A DNA stretch of 64,000 bases. It comes from Cryptosporangium aurantiacum. Its GTDB lineage: Bacteria; Actinomycetota; Actinomycetes; Mycobacteriales; Cryptosporangiaceae. Positions 26,266 to 35,680 of the stretch are shown here, one piece after another; the first letter of the stretch is position 1, and every line of letters begins with the position of its first letter. A program made the position numbers and the translations under genes. The notes below the pieces were generated by a model, which had not been told where the DNA came from, did no database searches, and saw only the letters and a program-made list of their open reading frames with translations. The stretch covers positions 186,001-250,000 of the forward strand of contig NZ_FRCS01000005.1 in the NCBI RefSeq assembly GCF_900143005.1. Direction: 5' to 3'.

Positions 26266-27629
26266 CAGATCCCGTTGCCTTCACGCGAAGGACCGTCGAC
26301 CAGATCCTCGACCGCGCCGGACGTCCGGACTTCGACCGCTGGCAGCAACAGCTCCAGCACTGCGGCTACTGCTCCCGGCCCGTCCGACTCCGCGGCCGCA
26401 TCACCCACCGCACTCCCGGCGGCCGGCGCGCCGTCACCTACTCCACCCACTCCGAGCCTGACGGCGTGCTGCTCGTCCGTTGCGGCAACCGGCGCGCCTC
26501 AGCCTGCCCGTCCTGCTCCCGTGAATACGCCGGCGACATGTGGCAGCTCCTCTACGCGGGAGCCGCCGGCGGCCGGAAAGGCGTCCCGGAATCCATCCGC
26601 AACCACCCACTCATCTTCGCCACGCTGACCGCGCCGAGCTTCGGACCGGTCCACACCACCCGAGAGGGAAACCGGCGCTGTCACCCCCGGCCGGCCGGAG
26701 CTCAGCCACAGCGCAGGTGCCAGCACGGACGCGCCACCGTCTGCACGGCGGTGCATGACCACCGCGACCCGGCACTCGGGCAACCACTCTGCCCCAACTG
26801 CTACAGCTACGACGCCCACGCCGCGTTCAACTGGTATGCCCCTGAACTCTGGCGACGCTTCACCATCACCCTGCGGCGCACGCTGGCCCATCGCTGCCGG
26901 ATGACGCCCAGCCAGTTCGACCGCCGCGCCCGCATCAACTTCGTCAAGGTCGCCGAGTTCCAGCGTCGCGGTGTCGTTCACTTCCACGCGCTCATCCGCC
27001 TCGACGGCCCGGACGCCTTCACGCCGCCCGGCGTCCAAGTCAACGTCGACGAACTCGCCGACGCGATCCAGCACGCAGCCCGGGACGCTCGACTCACAAG
27101 CGACGGGCTGTCCCTGAGCTTCGGAGACCAGATCGACACCCAGCCCGTCCACGGCCGGCGCGGCCTCACGCCCGAACGCGTCGCCGCCTACATCGCCAAG
27201 TACGCCACCAAATCCGCCGACGACTTCGGGCTCGGCGACCGGCGCATCACGCCCGACACGCCGCTCGACGTGTCCGACCACATCGCCAGGCTCCTCGACA
27301 CCTGCTGGCGCCTCGGCGAACACGAGAACTACGCCGGCCTCCACCGCTGGCTCCACATCCTCGGCTTCCGCGGCCACTTCGCCACCAAGAGCCGCCGCTA
27401 CTCGATCACCCTTGGCGCCATCCGCGCGGAACGCCGTGCCTACCGCGAAGCAGAGAACCCAGACGTAGTCGACGACTCGACGCTCGTCGTCTCCACCTGG
27501 ACCTTCGTTGGCCTCGGTCACCTCACCGACGGCGACGTCGCCCTAGCCGCCTCCGCAGCAGCCCGAGCGCGCGAACGACGGGAGACCGCCCGCGAACAAT
27601 CCGTCTCCGATCAGAAAGGAGCCCCATGA
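26262..27629 (+). CDS. rolling-circle replication initiator, RepSA-like
   Basis: A 455-aa HUH endonuclease expected to nick the excised circular element and start rolling-circle replication. The HUH motif is VVHFHALIRLD (His 240 and 242). The catalytic tyrosine region is AAYIAKYATK (Tyr 310 or 314). The N-terminal third is Cys-rich (CGYCSRPVRL, ACPSCSREY, LCPNCYSY), probably zinc-binding. The length and the position before xis and int match RepSA of pSAM2. The start overlaps the upstream stop (atga). Confidence 0.92.
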   Translation: MTDPVAFTRRTVDQILDRAGRPDFDRWQQQLQHCGYCSRPVRLRGRITHRTPGGRRAVTYSTHSEPDGVLLVRCGNRRASACPSCSREYAGDMWQLLYAGAAGGRKGVPESIRNHPLIFATLTAPSFGPVHTTREGNRRCHPRPAGAQPQRRCQHGRATVCTAVHDHRDPALGQPLCPNCYSYDAHAAFNWYAPELWRRFTITLRRTLAHRCRMTPSQFDRRARINFVKVAEFQRRGVVHFHALIRLDGPDAFTPPGVQVNVDELADAIQHAARDARLTSDGLSLSFGDQIDTQPVHGRRGLTPERVAAYIAKYATKSADDFGLGDRRITPDTPLDVSDHIARLLDTCWRLGEHENYAGLHRWLHILGFRGHFATKSRRYSITLGAIRAERRAYREAENPDVVDDSTLVVSTWTFVGLGHLTDGDVALAASAAARARERRETAREQSVSDQKGAP

Positions 27630-27817
27630 CCCCAGTCATCCCGATCATCGACCGGCTCTGGTCGGTCACCGACACCTCGACCTATCTCGGAGTCCCGGTG
27701 GGAACCCTGTACCAGTGGCATCACCGCCGGATCGGTCCGCCGGCCTACAAGGTCGGCCGCCGACTCAAGTACGACCCGGCCGAAGTCCGCTCCTGGCTCC
27801 GGCAGCAGGTGGCCTGA
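27626..27817 (+). CDS. xis: excisionase, MerR/AlpA-like HTH
   Basis: A 63-aa winged helix-turn-helix protein: DRLWSVTDTSTYLGVPVGTLYQWHHRRIGPPAYKVGRRLKYDPAEVRSWL. This is the standard Xis/AlpA family (helix_turn_helix 17). It should direct excision by binding next to the integrase at the right end. The ATG overlaps the rep stop, and its stop overlaps the int ATG. Confidence 0.9.
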   Translation: MTPVIPIIDRLWSVTDTSTYLGVPVGTLYQWHHRRIGPPAYKVGRRLKYDPAEVRSWLRQQVA

Positions 27818-28926
27818 TGGCGAGCGTCGAGCGTCGCAGCAGGGACGGACACATCACCTGGCTCGCCCGGTGGCGCGACGACACCGGGCGTCAACGCAAG
27901 CGGTCGTTCCCTCGGAAGGCCGACGCTCAGCGGTTCGTGACCCAGGTCGAGGGAGACCTACTCCGCGGCCAGTACGTCGACCCCTCCGACCGAACCACGG
28001 TCGCCGAGTACGCCTGGCAGTGGGCGAAGGCACGACACCACCGGCCCTCGACGGCACGGAACGTCGCTGGGCATATCCGCACTCATATCGAGGGCACGGA
28101 CCTCGGCAAGCGGCGACTCGCCGCGGTCCGGCCCTCCGAGGTCCAGGTCTGGGCCACTGATCGGGCGAAGCACCTGGCCCCGACCACGCTACGGAACGTC
28201 GTCGGCTTGCTTCGATCGGTCTATGCCTCCGCGGTGCTGGATCGACTGGTGGCTCAAACGCCGGTTGTTCGGCTCCAGCTGCCGCCGTCGCATCGCGAGC
28301 GGGTCGTTCCGCTAACCGTCGACCAGGTCCGCGTGCTCGCCGCCGCGATGCCCAAGCGGAACCGAGCAATGGTCATCACCCAAGCCGGGCTCGGGCTTCG
28401 CATTGGCGAGTTGCTCGCGCTACGCGTCCAAGACGTCAACTTCCTGAAGCGCACGGCCCGGGTGGAGTTTCAGATCGCCCCTGGGTCACGGACAAGGTCG
28501 GACCCCAAGACGCGCCGGTCCCGGCGAACGATCCCGCTTCCGCAAGTCGTCGCCGATGCGATCCAAGCCCACCTAGCCGACTTTGACCCGGCCGAGGACG
28601 GCACTATCTTCACGACCCGGTTCGGCGCGCCGTACTCGCACGCCTACTACGGCGCGCAGATCTTCAAGGCCACCGTCAAGAAGCTCGACGGCGTACCGGA
28701 TAGCACGACGCCGCACGACCTGCGTCACCACTACGCCAGCGTTCTACTGTCGAAGGGCGAGTCCGTCGTCGCGGTGGCCGAACGTCTTGGGCACGAGAAC
28801 GCGAACCTCGTGCTGTCGACGTACGGCCACCTCATGCCCGACTCCGAGGATCGGACCCGCCGCGCGATCGACGACGCCTGGAACGGTGCCCCCGATGTGC
28901 CCCAGAACAAGCGCAAGCGAGTCTGA
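27817..28926 (+). CDS. int: tyrosine integrase
   Basis: A 369-aa site-specific recombinase. The N-terminal 60 residues are an AP2-like arm-binding domain, then a core-binding SAM-like domain. The catalytic residues are R195 (GLRIGELLALR), H300-R303 (PHDLRHHY), H326 (LGHEN) and nucleophile Y336 (STYGHL). The gene ends 19 bp before the right att repeat, the usual position. The target is the ychF 3' end, not a tRNA gene. All catalytic residues are present, so it should be active. Confidence 0.95.
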   Translation: MASVERRSRDGHITWLARWRDDTGRQRKRSFPRKADAQRFVTQVEGDLLRGQYVDPSDRTTVAEYAWQWAKARHHRPSTARNVAGHIRTHIEGTDLGKRRLAAVRPSEVQVWATDRAKHLAPTTLRNVVGLLRSVYASAVLDRLVAQTPVVRLQLPPSHRERVVPLTVDQVRVLAAAMPKRNRAMVITQAGLGLRIGELLALRVQDVNFLKRTARVEFQIAPGSRTRSDPKTRRSRRTIPLPQVVADAIQAHLADFDPAEDGTIFTTRFGAPYSHAYYGAQIFKATVKKLDGVPDSTTPHDLRHHYASVLLSKGESVVAVAERLGHENANLVLSTYGHLMPDSEDRTRRAIDDAWNGAPDVPQNKRKRV

Positions 28927-28946
28927 CCAGCGGATACAGCAGAGAC

Positions 28947-30032
<1,086 letters not shown>

Positions 30033-30043
30033 GCCGACCAAGG

Positions 30044-30631
30044 TTACGCGGCGACGTACGGCCGAGTCTCCCGGGCGTCGGCCAGCGCCGTTCCCCACCA
30101 CACGAGCTGATCGAGCAGAACCTTCGCGGCGGCGTTCGGCCCGTCGGCGTCCAGCAGGGAACCGTCAGCGTCGAAACGCTCCCAGTGCCGGTCGAAACTG
30201 ACCGTGTCGCGGACCGTCGCCGCGTGCAGCTCGGCGAAGACGAGCCGGAGGTGTTCGATCGCCCGCAGCCCGCCGCCGAGCCCGCCGTAGGAGACGAACC
30301 CGATCGGCTTGGCCTGCCACTCGGTGAAGTGCCAGTCGACGAGGTGCTTGAGCGCCGCCGGGAAGCTGTGGTTGTACTCCGGCGTCACGACCACGAACGC
30401 GTCCGCGGCAGCGAGCCGCCCGGCCAGTTCCTGTTGCTCGGCGGAGCGGGCGGCGACGTCGGTCAGCGCGTCGTGGCTCGGTGGCAGGACCCACGGCAGC
30501 TGCGCCTCCGCGGTGTCGACGACGTCGAGCTCGAAGGCTCCGTGCGCCGCGGCCTGCTGGGTGAACCACTGAGCGACCAGCGGCCCGAACCGTCCGTCAC
30601 GCACGCTTCCGACGATGATCACGAGCTTCAT
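30044..30631 (-). CDS. NADPH-dependent FMN reductase
   Basis: A 195-aa flavodoxin-fold reductase. It begins MKLVIIVGSVRDGRFGP (FMN phosphate loop GSVR) and has the characteristic TPEYNHSFPAALKHLVDW (about residues 83-100) and SYGGLGGG. It likely reduces FMN, quinones or metals. The gene ends 11 bp before the ychF start on the same strand, so ychF could be read through from this promoter. Confidence 0.88.
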   Translation of the reverse strand: MKLVIIVGSVRDGRFGPLVAQWFTQQAAAHGAFELDVVDTAEAQLPWVLPPSHDALTDVAARSAEQQELAGRLAAADAFVVVTPEYNHSFPAALKHLVDWHFTEWQAKPIGFVSYGGLGGGLRAIEHLRLVFAELHAATVRDTVSFDRHWERFDADGSLLDADGPNAAAKVLLDQLVWWGTALADARETRPYVAA

Positions 30632-30720
30632 TCCGAACTCCTTGGGTCACGAGAAGGACCTCTTCAGCGTGGGAGTCGTGAGCGGCCGGAGGAACGCCGA
30701 GCGAAGGCTGGCCCTCGCAG

Positions 30721-30737
30721 GGCGACGATAAGTCGCC
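30721..30737. promoter_or_regulatory. ggcgac-N5-gtcgcc inverted repeat
   Basis: Six-bp perfect arms around a 5-bp spacer, 25-41 bp upstream of the XRE regulator start and 90 bp from the divergent FMN reductase start. It could be the regulator's operator for both genes. Confidence 0.4.
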
Positions 30738-30761
30738 GCGGCGCTACTAACCTCGGAAGGC

Positions 30762-31721
30762 GTGAGCGAAAACGAGCTGGGCGCGTTTCTGCGCTCCCGA
30801 CGAGAGGCGCTCAGCCCGTCCGCGGTGGGGTTACCGACCGGCTCCCGGCGCCGGACGCCCGGGCTCCGGCGCGGCGAGCTGGCCACGCTGGCCGGGGTCA
30901 GCGTCGAGTACCTGGCCCGGCTGGAGCAGGGCCGCGACCGGCGCCCGTCCGCGCAGGTGATCGCCGCGCTGGCCGACGCGCTCCGGTTGTCGATGGCCGA
31001 CCGTATTCAGCTCCGCCGGATCGCGAAGGCCGCGGACAACGCTCCGTGCCTGGTCATCGAGCCGCCGACCACGGTGGTTCGCCGGGAGGTCCGGATGGTG
31101 CTGGATCGCCTCGAGCCGACGCCTGCCGTGGTACTCAACCGGCTCACCGACGTGCTCGCGTGCACCGATGGGTACACCCAGCTGATGCGTCCGTTCGGGC
31201 TGTTCGACGGTGCGCGGCCGAACTTGACGCGGTACGTGCTCACCGACCCGCGCGCTCGGGAGGCCTACGCCGACTGGGCCGCGATCGCCGACGCCAGGGT
31301 CGCCGGCCTGCAGTTCGGTGTGAACGGGGCGGACCCGCACGTGGCCGCGCTGGCCGAGGAGCTGGCCGGCGCGGCCGGGGATGCGTTCACTACCAGGGCG
31401 TGCCGAGCGTCCGGGATGGTCGCGCCCACGGAGATCGAGGTGCTGCGCCATCCGGACGTCGGAGAGTTGCGGCTGCGGTTCGAATCGCTCGGGCTGGCCG
31501 ACTCGGTGGCCGACGACCAGCGCCTCCTCGTCTACTTGCCGGAGGACGAGGAGACGTCCGGGAGGCTGGACAGGCTGGTCAGGACCGGCCCCCGGTCGGT
31601 GCCGGGCGCCGGAACCGCCGCGACCGGCTCGATCGACTCGCGTCCCGCCAGCTCGATCGGGCCGCGCGCCGCGGTCTCGACCCGGAATCGGGTCGCCAGC
31701 CAGCGCACCAGCAGCCCGTAG
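30762..31721 (+). CDS. XRE-family regulator with MmyB-like ligand domain
   Basis: A 319-aa protein. Residues about 5-75 are a helix-turn-helix (RTPGLRRGELATLAGVSVEYLARLEQGRDRRPSAQVIAALADAL). The rest is the MmyB-like PAS-type domain, with NRLTDVLACTDGYTQLMRPFG and VLRHPDVGELRLRFESLGL. The conserved domain ends near residue 270; the last 50 residues are low complexity and antisense to the convergent CPBP gene. Divergent from the FMN reductase, which it may repress. TAACCT ends 8 nt before the GTG. The start is fairly safe. Confidence 0.85.
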   Translation: MSENELGAFLRSRREALSPSAVGLPTGSRRRTPGLRRGELATLAGVSVEYLARLEQGRDRRPSAQVIAALADALRLSMADRIQLRRIAKAADNAPCLVIEPPTTVVRREVRMVLDRLEPTPAVVLNRLTDVLACTDGYTQLMRPFGLFDGARPNLTRYVLTDPRAREAYADWAAIADARVAGLQFGVNGADPHVAALAEELAGAAGDAFTTRACRASGMVAPTEIEVLRHPDVGELRLRFESLGLADSVADDQRLLVYLPEDEETSGRLDRLVRTGPRSVPGAGTAATGSIDSRPASSIGPRAAVSTRNRVASQRTSSP

Positions 31722-32557
31722 CTGACGATCACGAGGATGTCGGCCACCGCCAGCTGCCAGCCGGAGTCGGCCGCGGTCTCGTCCAGGGTCAGGCCGCCCA
31801 CCGCGCTCACCGCCAGGCTGAGTGCGAGGACGTTGTTCACGACGTGCAGGGCGATGCCCGACTCCAGTCCACCGGTACGGATCGCCAGCCAGCCGGTGAC
31901 GGCGCCGAACACCACGAGGTCGGCGAAGCCCCAGGGCGTCCCGACGCCGTGCAGCAGGGCGAAGACCAGCGTCTGGACGCCGATCGCGATCCAGCGCCAC
32001 CGGACGAACGCGCCGACCGACTGCAGCAGCCAGCCACGGCACAGGTACTCCTCGGCGGCAGCCTGGAACGGCACCAGCGCGAAGACCAGGAGCAGCGCCG
32101 GGCCGAACGTGGCCCAGCCCACCCACTGGTAGTCGTCGCCGCTGTCGGAGCCGGTCAGCGCGTACAGCCCGACGGCCAGCCCCAGCGCGAGCAGCGTCAT
32201 CGGCACCGCCAGCAGCACGCAGCCGAGCAGCCAGCGCCAGCGCAATCGGCCGCGCACCGAGGAGAGCGTCCCCGGACGGCGGCCCTGGGTCCACCACGCG
32301 GCGAGCAGGATCAGGGGCAGGACGATCGCGATCGAGCCGAGGCCGACGCCGAGTTCGGCGAGCGGGCTGAACTCCGGCGTCTTCGCCGAGCCGCTGGCGA
32401 TCATGAATGGGATGAAGACCACCAGCGAGCCGAAGAACACGACGAACAGGTAGGCGACCGGCATCAGAATGAACCCGAGAAGGGTCTTCCACCACCGATT
32501 CGTCGCCGTGCGGGCGAGGCGGTGGTAGGGAATCTGCGGAAGGGTGTGTGTCAGCAT
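31532..32557 (-). CDS. CPBP intramembrane glutamic protease
   Basis: A 341-aa polytopic membrane protein with about eight hydrophobic segments. The Abi/CPBP motifs are visible: EEYLCRGWL (EExxxR), FALLHG and HVVNN. The family covers CAAX-type prenyl proteases and bacteriocin-immunity-related proteases; the substrate here is unknown. The ATG at 32557 is chosen over a long non-conserved upstream extension. Its 3' 190 bp overlap the end of the plus-strand regulator gene. Confidence 0.88.
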   Translation of the reverse strand: MLTHTLPQIPYHRLARTATNRWWKTLLGFILMPVAYLFVVFFGSLVVFIPFMIASGSAKTPEFSPLAELGVGLGSIAIVLPLILLAAWWTQGRRPGTLSSVRGRLRWRWLLGCVLLAVPMTLLALGLAVGLYALTGSDSGDDYQWVGWATFGPALLLVFALVPFQAAAEEYLCRGWLLQSVGAFVRWRWIAIGVQTLVFALLHGVGTPWGFADLVVFGAVTGWLAIRTGGLESGIALHVVNNVLALSLAVSAVGGLTLDETAADSGWQLAVADILVIVSYGLLVRWLATRFRVETAARGPIELAGRESIEPVAAVPAPGTDRGPVLTSLSSLPDVSSSSGK

Positions 32558-32612
32558 GCGTCCAGCGTCCGGTCGGCGCGGCCGGATCTCGTCGGCTCTG
32601 GGCAGGATCCGA

Positions 32613-32634
32613 CTCTCTACCCAGCGATAGAGAG
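32613..32634. promoter_or_regulatory. ctctcta-N8-tagagag inverted repeat
   Basis: Seven-bp perfect arms in the 118-bp divergent region between the CPBP protease and the sensor kinase. It is a candidate binding site for the neighbouring LuxR-type response regulator. Confidence 0.45.
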
Positions 32635-32675
32635 CTGACAGTGTGTGCGCGGCGGACCCCCTATCGTCGGTGCCG

Positions 32676-34727
32676 ATGAAGACCTGGTTGCTCCCGATCC
32701 TGCTGGCCACCGCGCAGCTCGCGTGGTGGCCGGGGAGCGTGCTCGCGGGGTACGAAACGGTGGAAGCGACCGGTCCGGTGGTGACGACCGTCGGTGTGCT
32801 CGCGATCGTCGTCGTCACGGCCGCGCTCGGTCTGCGGCTGCGCCGCCCGGTGGTGGCGCTGGCGGGCGTGGTCGGCGGGCTCACGGTCGCGTTCCTGGTG
32901 ACGCCGATCGACGCGCCGTTGCTGATCGGGGCGGCCGACCTGATCGCGCTCTACTCGGTCGCCGTGCGGGATCCGCAGCGCACGTGGTTGTCGCTGGGGT
33001 TGCTGGCACCGTGGCAGCTGGGCGTCGGAGCGATCGAGTACGGCTTCAGCGGCGAGTGGGTCATCGAGTCCGGCTTCCTGGTGGTCGGTTACCTGGTGAC
33101 CGTCGGCGCGGGGATGGCTCGCCGGCAGTGGCTGGCCGGTCGTCGGGCCGCCGCGGACGCGCTGCGCCAGGCCGAGACCGCCCGCCGGGAGGCCGGGGAC
33201 GGTGAGCGCCGTCGCCTCTCCGCCGAGCTGCACGACGTCAGCGCCCATCACCTCACGTCGATCGTCGTCACGATGAACGCGGCCCGTCGGCTGGCGGCCG
33301 GCCGGCCGGACCTGCTCGCCGAGAGCCTCGCGATGGCCGCGAACACCGGCCGGGAGGCGCTCACCGACCTGCGCGGCCTGCTGGCCGACGCCGGGCCGTC
33401 ACCGGCCGGCGGGCAACTCACCGACCGGCTGGCCGAGCTCACCGACGCGTTCACCCGCCTCGGGCAGCAGGTGACGGTGGAGGCGCCGAACCTCGACACG
33501 CTGCCCCCGGCCGTGGCCGAGGCGGCGCACGCGATCGTGCGCGAGGCGCTGACCAACACGGTGCGCTACGCGCCCGGGGCCGCGGTCCGCGTCCGGCTGA
33601 CCCTTACTACTCCTGCGGCGGACGCTCCACAGCTGGGCATCGTGGTCGAGAACGACATCGCGGCCGGTGCCGTCGGGGGCGCCGGGCGGCTCGGATCCGG
33701 CCGCGGGCTCACCGGGCTGCGGCGGCGCGCCACCGGCCTGGGCGGCACGCTGGACGCCGAGCCGCGGGCGGACGGCGGCTGGCGGGTAACGGCGTCGTTG
33801 CCGGTGGTCGAGCGGGGAGTACCGGGTGATGCACGCTGGTGGAGTGCACACCGCACTCCGGTGTTCGATCTCGCCGTCGTCGTCCTCATGCTGGCCGTGG
33901 GGATCGCCTCGCTCGTCATGCCGGACGAGGACACCTGGGCGATGGAGCCTGCCGTCCTGCGCACCTGGCCGACGCTGCTCGTGATCGCGCACGTGCTGCC
34001 GCTGTTGCTGCGCCGCCGGGCGCCGTGGCTCGCCTGGTTCGGGGTGTTCGCGACGTTCGGGCTCTGGCCGCTGTGGCTGTCGGAGGCCGGGGTGACCGAC
34101 CGGCTCGCGGCCGCGGTGGTATTCGGGTTCTTCGCGGAGTTCGCCGCGGTCTACGCGGTCAGCGCGTACGCGCGGAACCGCTTGCTGAGCCTGCTGGTGA
34201 TCCCGGCGAGCAGCGCGGTGCTGACCGTGGCGGTGACCGCCGAGTTCGCCACGGCCGGCTGGACGGTGGACGGCGATCGGGTGGAGCAGGCGGTCGCGGT
34301 CGCGATCGCGGTGTTCTCGGCGGCCCTGTTCGCGCTGCCGGCCACAGCCGTCTGGGGGTTGGGTTTTGCCGTCCGGGTGCGGCGCGACGGCGTGGTGCAG
34401 CGGGAGCACCAGGCCGTCACCACCGCGGTGGCCGCCGCCGAGGCGGAGGCGCGGGCCGAACGGTCGCGGCTGGTCACCGGGCTGCGGCAGCAGGTGCTCG
34501 AACAGACCGGCCTGGTGGTGGCCGCCGCCGAGAGCGAGGATCCGGACGAGGTGCTGCGGGCGGCGCGGGCCGCTCTGGCCGCGATGCGCGAGCTGCTGAC
34601 CGCGCTCGATCCGCCGAGCGGCGTCGGCCCGACGCGGCTGCCGGTCGCCGCGCCGGCCCCGGCCGCAGGGCCGGGCGCGGGGCCGCGCGCGGGCGCGGAT
34701 GGGGCGGCTGTGGCGGTGCCGGCGTGA
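32676..34727 (+). CDS. NarL-type sensor kinase with duplicated degenerate half
   Basis: A 683-aa membrane sensor kinase. The first half has about four spans, then the HisKA_3 box ERRRLSAELHDVSAHHL (phospho-acceptor His 186) and an ATPase domain. After residue about 385 a second set of spans follows. It ends in ERSRLVTGLRQQVLEQT, which aligns with the same box but has Arg 604 in place of His and no ATPase domain behind it. The gene therefore looks like a fused duplicate with a dead second kinase unit. The ATG at 32676 is preferred to the GTG at 32643; no Shine-Dalgarno. It overlaps the response regulator start. Confidence 0.88.
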   Translation: MKTWLLPILLATAQLAWWPGSVLAGYETVEATGPVVTTVGVLAIVVVTAALGLRLRRPVVALAGVVGGLTVAFLVTPIDAPLLIGAADLIALYSVAVRDPQRTWLSLGLLAPWQLGVGAIEYGFSGEWVIESGFLVVGYLVTVGAGMARRQWLAGRRAAADALRQAETARREAGDGERRRLSAELHDVSAHHLTSIVVTMNAARRLAAGRPDLLAESLAMAANTGREALTDLRGLLADAGPSPAGGQLTDRLAELTDAFTRLGQQVTVEAPNLDTLPPAVAEAAHAIVREALTNTVRYAPGAAVRVRLTLTTPAADAPQLGIVVENDIAAGAVGGAGRLGSGRGLTGLRRRATGLGGTLDAEPRADGGWRVTASLPVVERGVPGDARWWSAHRTPVFDLAVVVLMLAVGIASLVMPDEDTWAMEPAVLRTWPTLLVIAHVLPLLLRRRAPWLAWFGVFATFGLWPLWLSEAGVTDRLAAAVVFGFFAEFAAVYAVSAYARNRLLSLLVIPASSAVLTVAVTAEFATAGWTVDGDRVEQAVAVAIAVFSAALFALPATAVWGLGFAVRVRRDGVVQREHQAVTTAVAAAEAEARAERSRLVTGLRQQVLEQTGLVVAAAESEDPDEVLRAARAALAAMRELLTALDPPSGVGPTRLPVAAPAPAAGPGAGPRAGADGAAVAVPA

Positions 34728-35404
34728 TTCGGGTGCTGGTCGTGGAGGACCAACCGGTGCTCCGAGCGGGCTTCGCCGCGATCCTCGACGCCGAGCCCGA
34801 CCTGACCGTCGTCGGACAAGCCGGTGACGGCGCCGCCGGGGTCGAACTCGCCGCCGCGCTCGCACCGGACGTGGTGCTGATGGACATCCGGATGCCGGGC
34901 ATGGACGGCCTCACCGCGACCCGGCTGCTGACCGACCGCCCGGCCGCGCCTGCCGTTGTGGTCCTCACCACGTTCGACCTGGACGCGTACGTGTACGAGG
35001 CACTGCGCGCCGGCGCCGCCGGCTACCTGCTCAAGGACGCCGAGCCGGACGAACTGCTGGCCGCGGTGCGCGTGGTGGCCGGCGGTGAGGCGATGCTGTC
35101 ACCGACCGTGACCCGGCGGCTGATCGCCACGTTCGCCGACGGTGGGCCGCCGCCCGACCCGGACGCGGAGGCGGCGCTGGCGGGGTTGACCGGCCGGGAG
35201 CGCGAGGTGTTCGTGCTGCTGGCGTCCGGGCTGTCCAATGCGGAGCTGGCCGAACAGCTCGGCGTCGGCGTCGGCACGGTGAAGACGCACGTCAACGCGG
35301 TGCTCACGAAGCTGGGCGTCCGTGACCGGGTGCGGGCGACGATCCTCGCCTACGACCTGGGAGTCGTCAGGGCCAGGGCTCAGCGACCGGCGGGCGGGTC
35401 GTAG
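34724..35404 (+). CDS. LuxR-family response regulator
   Basis: A 226-aa regulator with a receiver domain (VLVVEDQPVLRAGF, phospho-acceptor in LMDIRMPGMDG, LTTF and LLKDAEPDEL) and a C-terminal LuxR helix-turn-helix (LTGREREVFVLLASGLSNAELAEQLGVGVGTVKTHVNAVLTKLGVRDRVRA). The GTG overlaps the kinase stop, so the pair is coupled. It may act on the upstream ABC-free divergent promoter carrying the tagagag repeat. Confidence 0.93.
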   Translation: MIRVLVVEDQPVLRAGFAAILDAEPDLTVVGQAGDGAAGVELAAALAPDVVLMDIRMPGMDGLTATRLLTDRPAAPAVVVLTTFDLDAYVYEALRAGAAGYLLKDAEPDELLAAVRVVAGGEAMLSPTVTRRLIATFADGGPPPDPDAEAALAGLTGREREVFVLLASGLSNAELAEQLGVGVGTVKTHVNAVLTKLGVRDRVRATILAYDLGVVRARAQRPAGGS

Positions 35405-35568
35405 CGGCGGAGACGTCGCTTCACCGCGGCGACGTACCGGCGGCGGCGGCGCTGCTTCGCCCAGTCGACGGCGCGGGTGAGCACGGCGGGCAACCCGACG
35501 TCGACCGGGCCGACGTGATCACCGGACCGGCCGCCGAGGGCGGTGGTAGATGGGTTCGCCAGCGTCAT
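35380..35568 (-). CDS. small basic protein, 62 aa
   Basis: A short gene overlapping the response regulator end by 25 bp on the opposite strand. The protein is very basic in its C-terminal half (WAKQRRRRRYVAAVKRRLRRYDPPAGR). GGGGTGG lies about 10 nt before the ATG. No family is recognised; it could be spurious, but the ribosome site and composition argue for it. Confidence 0.45.
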   Translation of the reverse strand: MTLANPSTTALGGRSGDHVGPVDVGLPAVLTRAVDWAKQRRRRRYVAAVKRRLRRYDPPAGR

Positions 35569-35680
35569 GAGTCGATTCCACCCCCCGGAGCCATGCAGGA
35601 ATTAAGCTCCGCCTGAGTAATTCGTCTCCGATCATTGTGCGCCCGTTGACACCTGAATGCTGTCAGCTATCCGGCGGACA

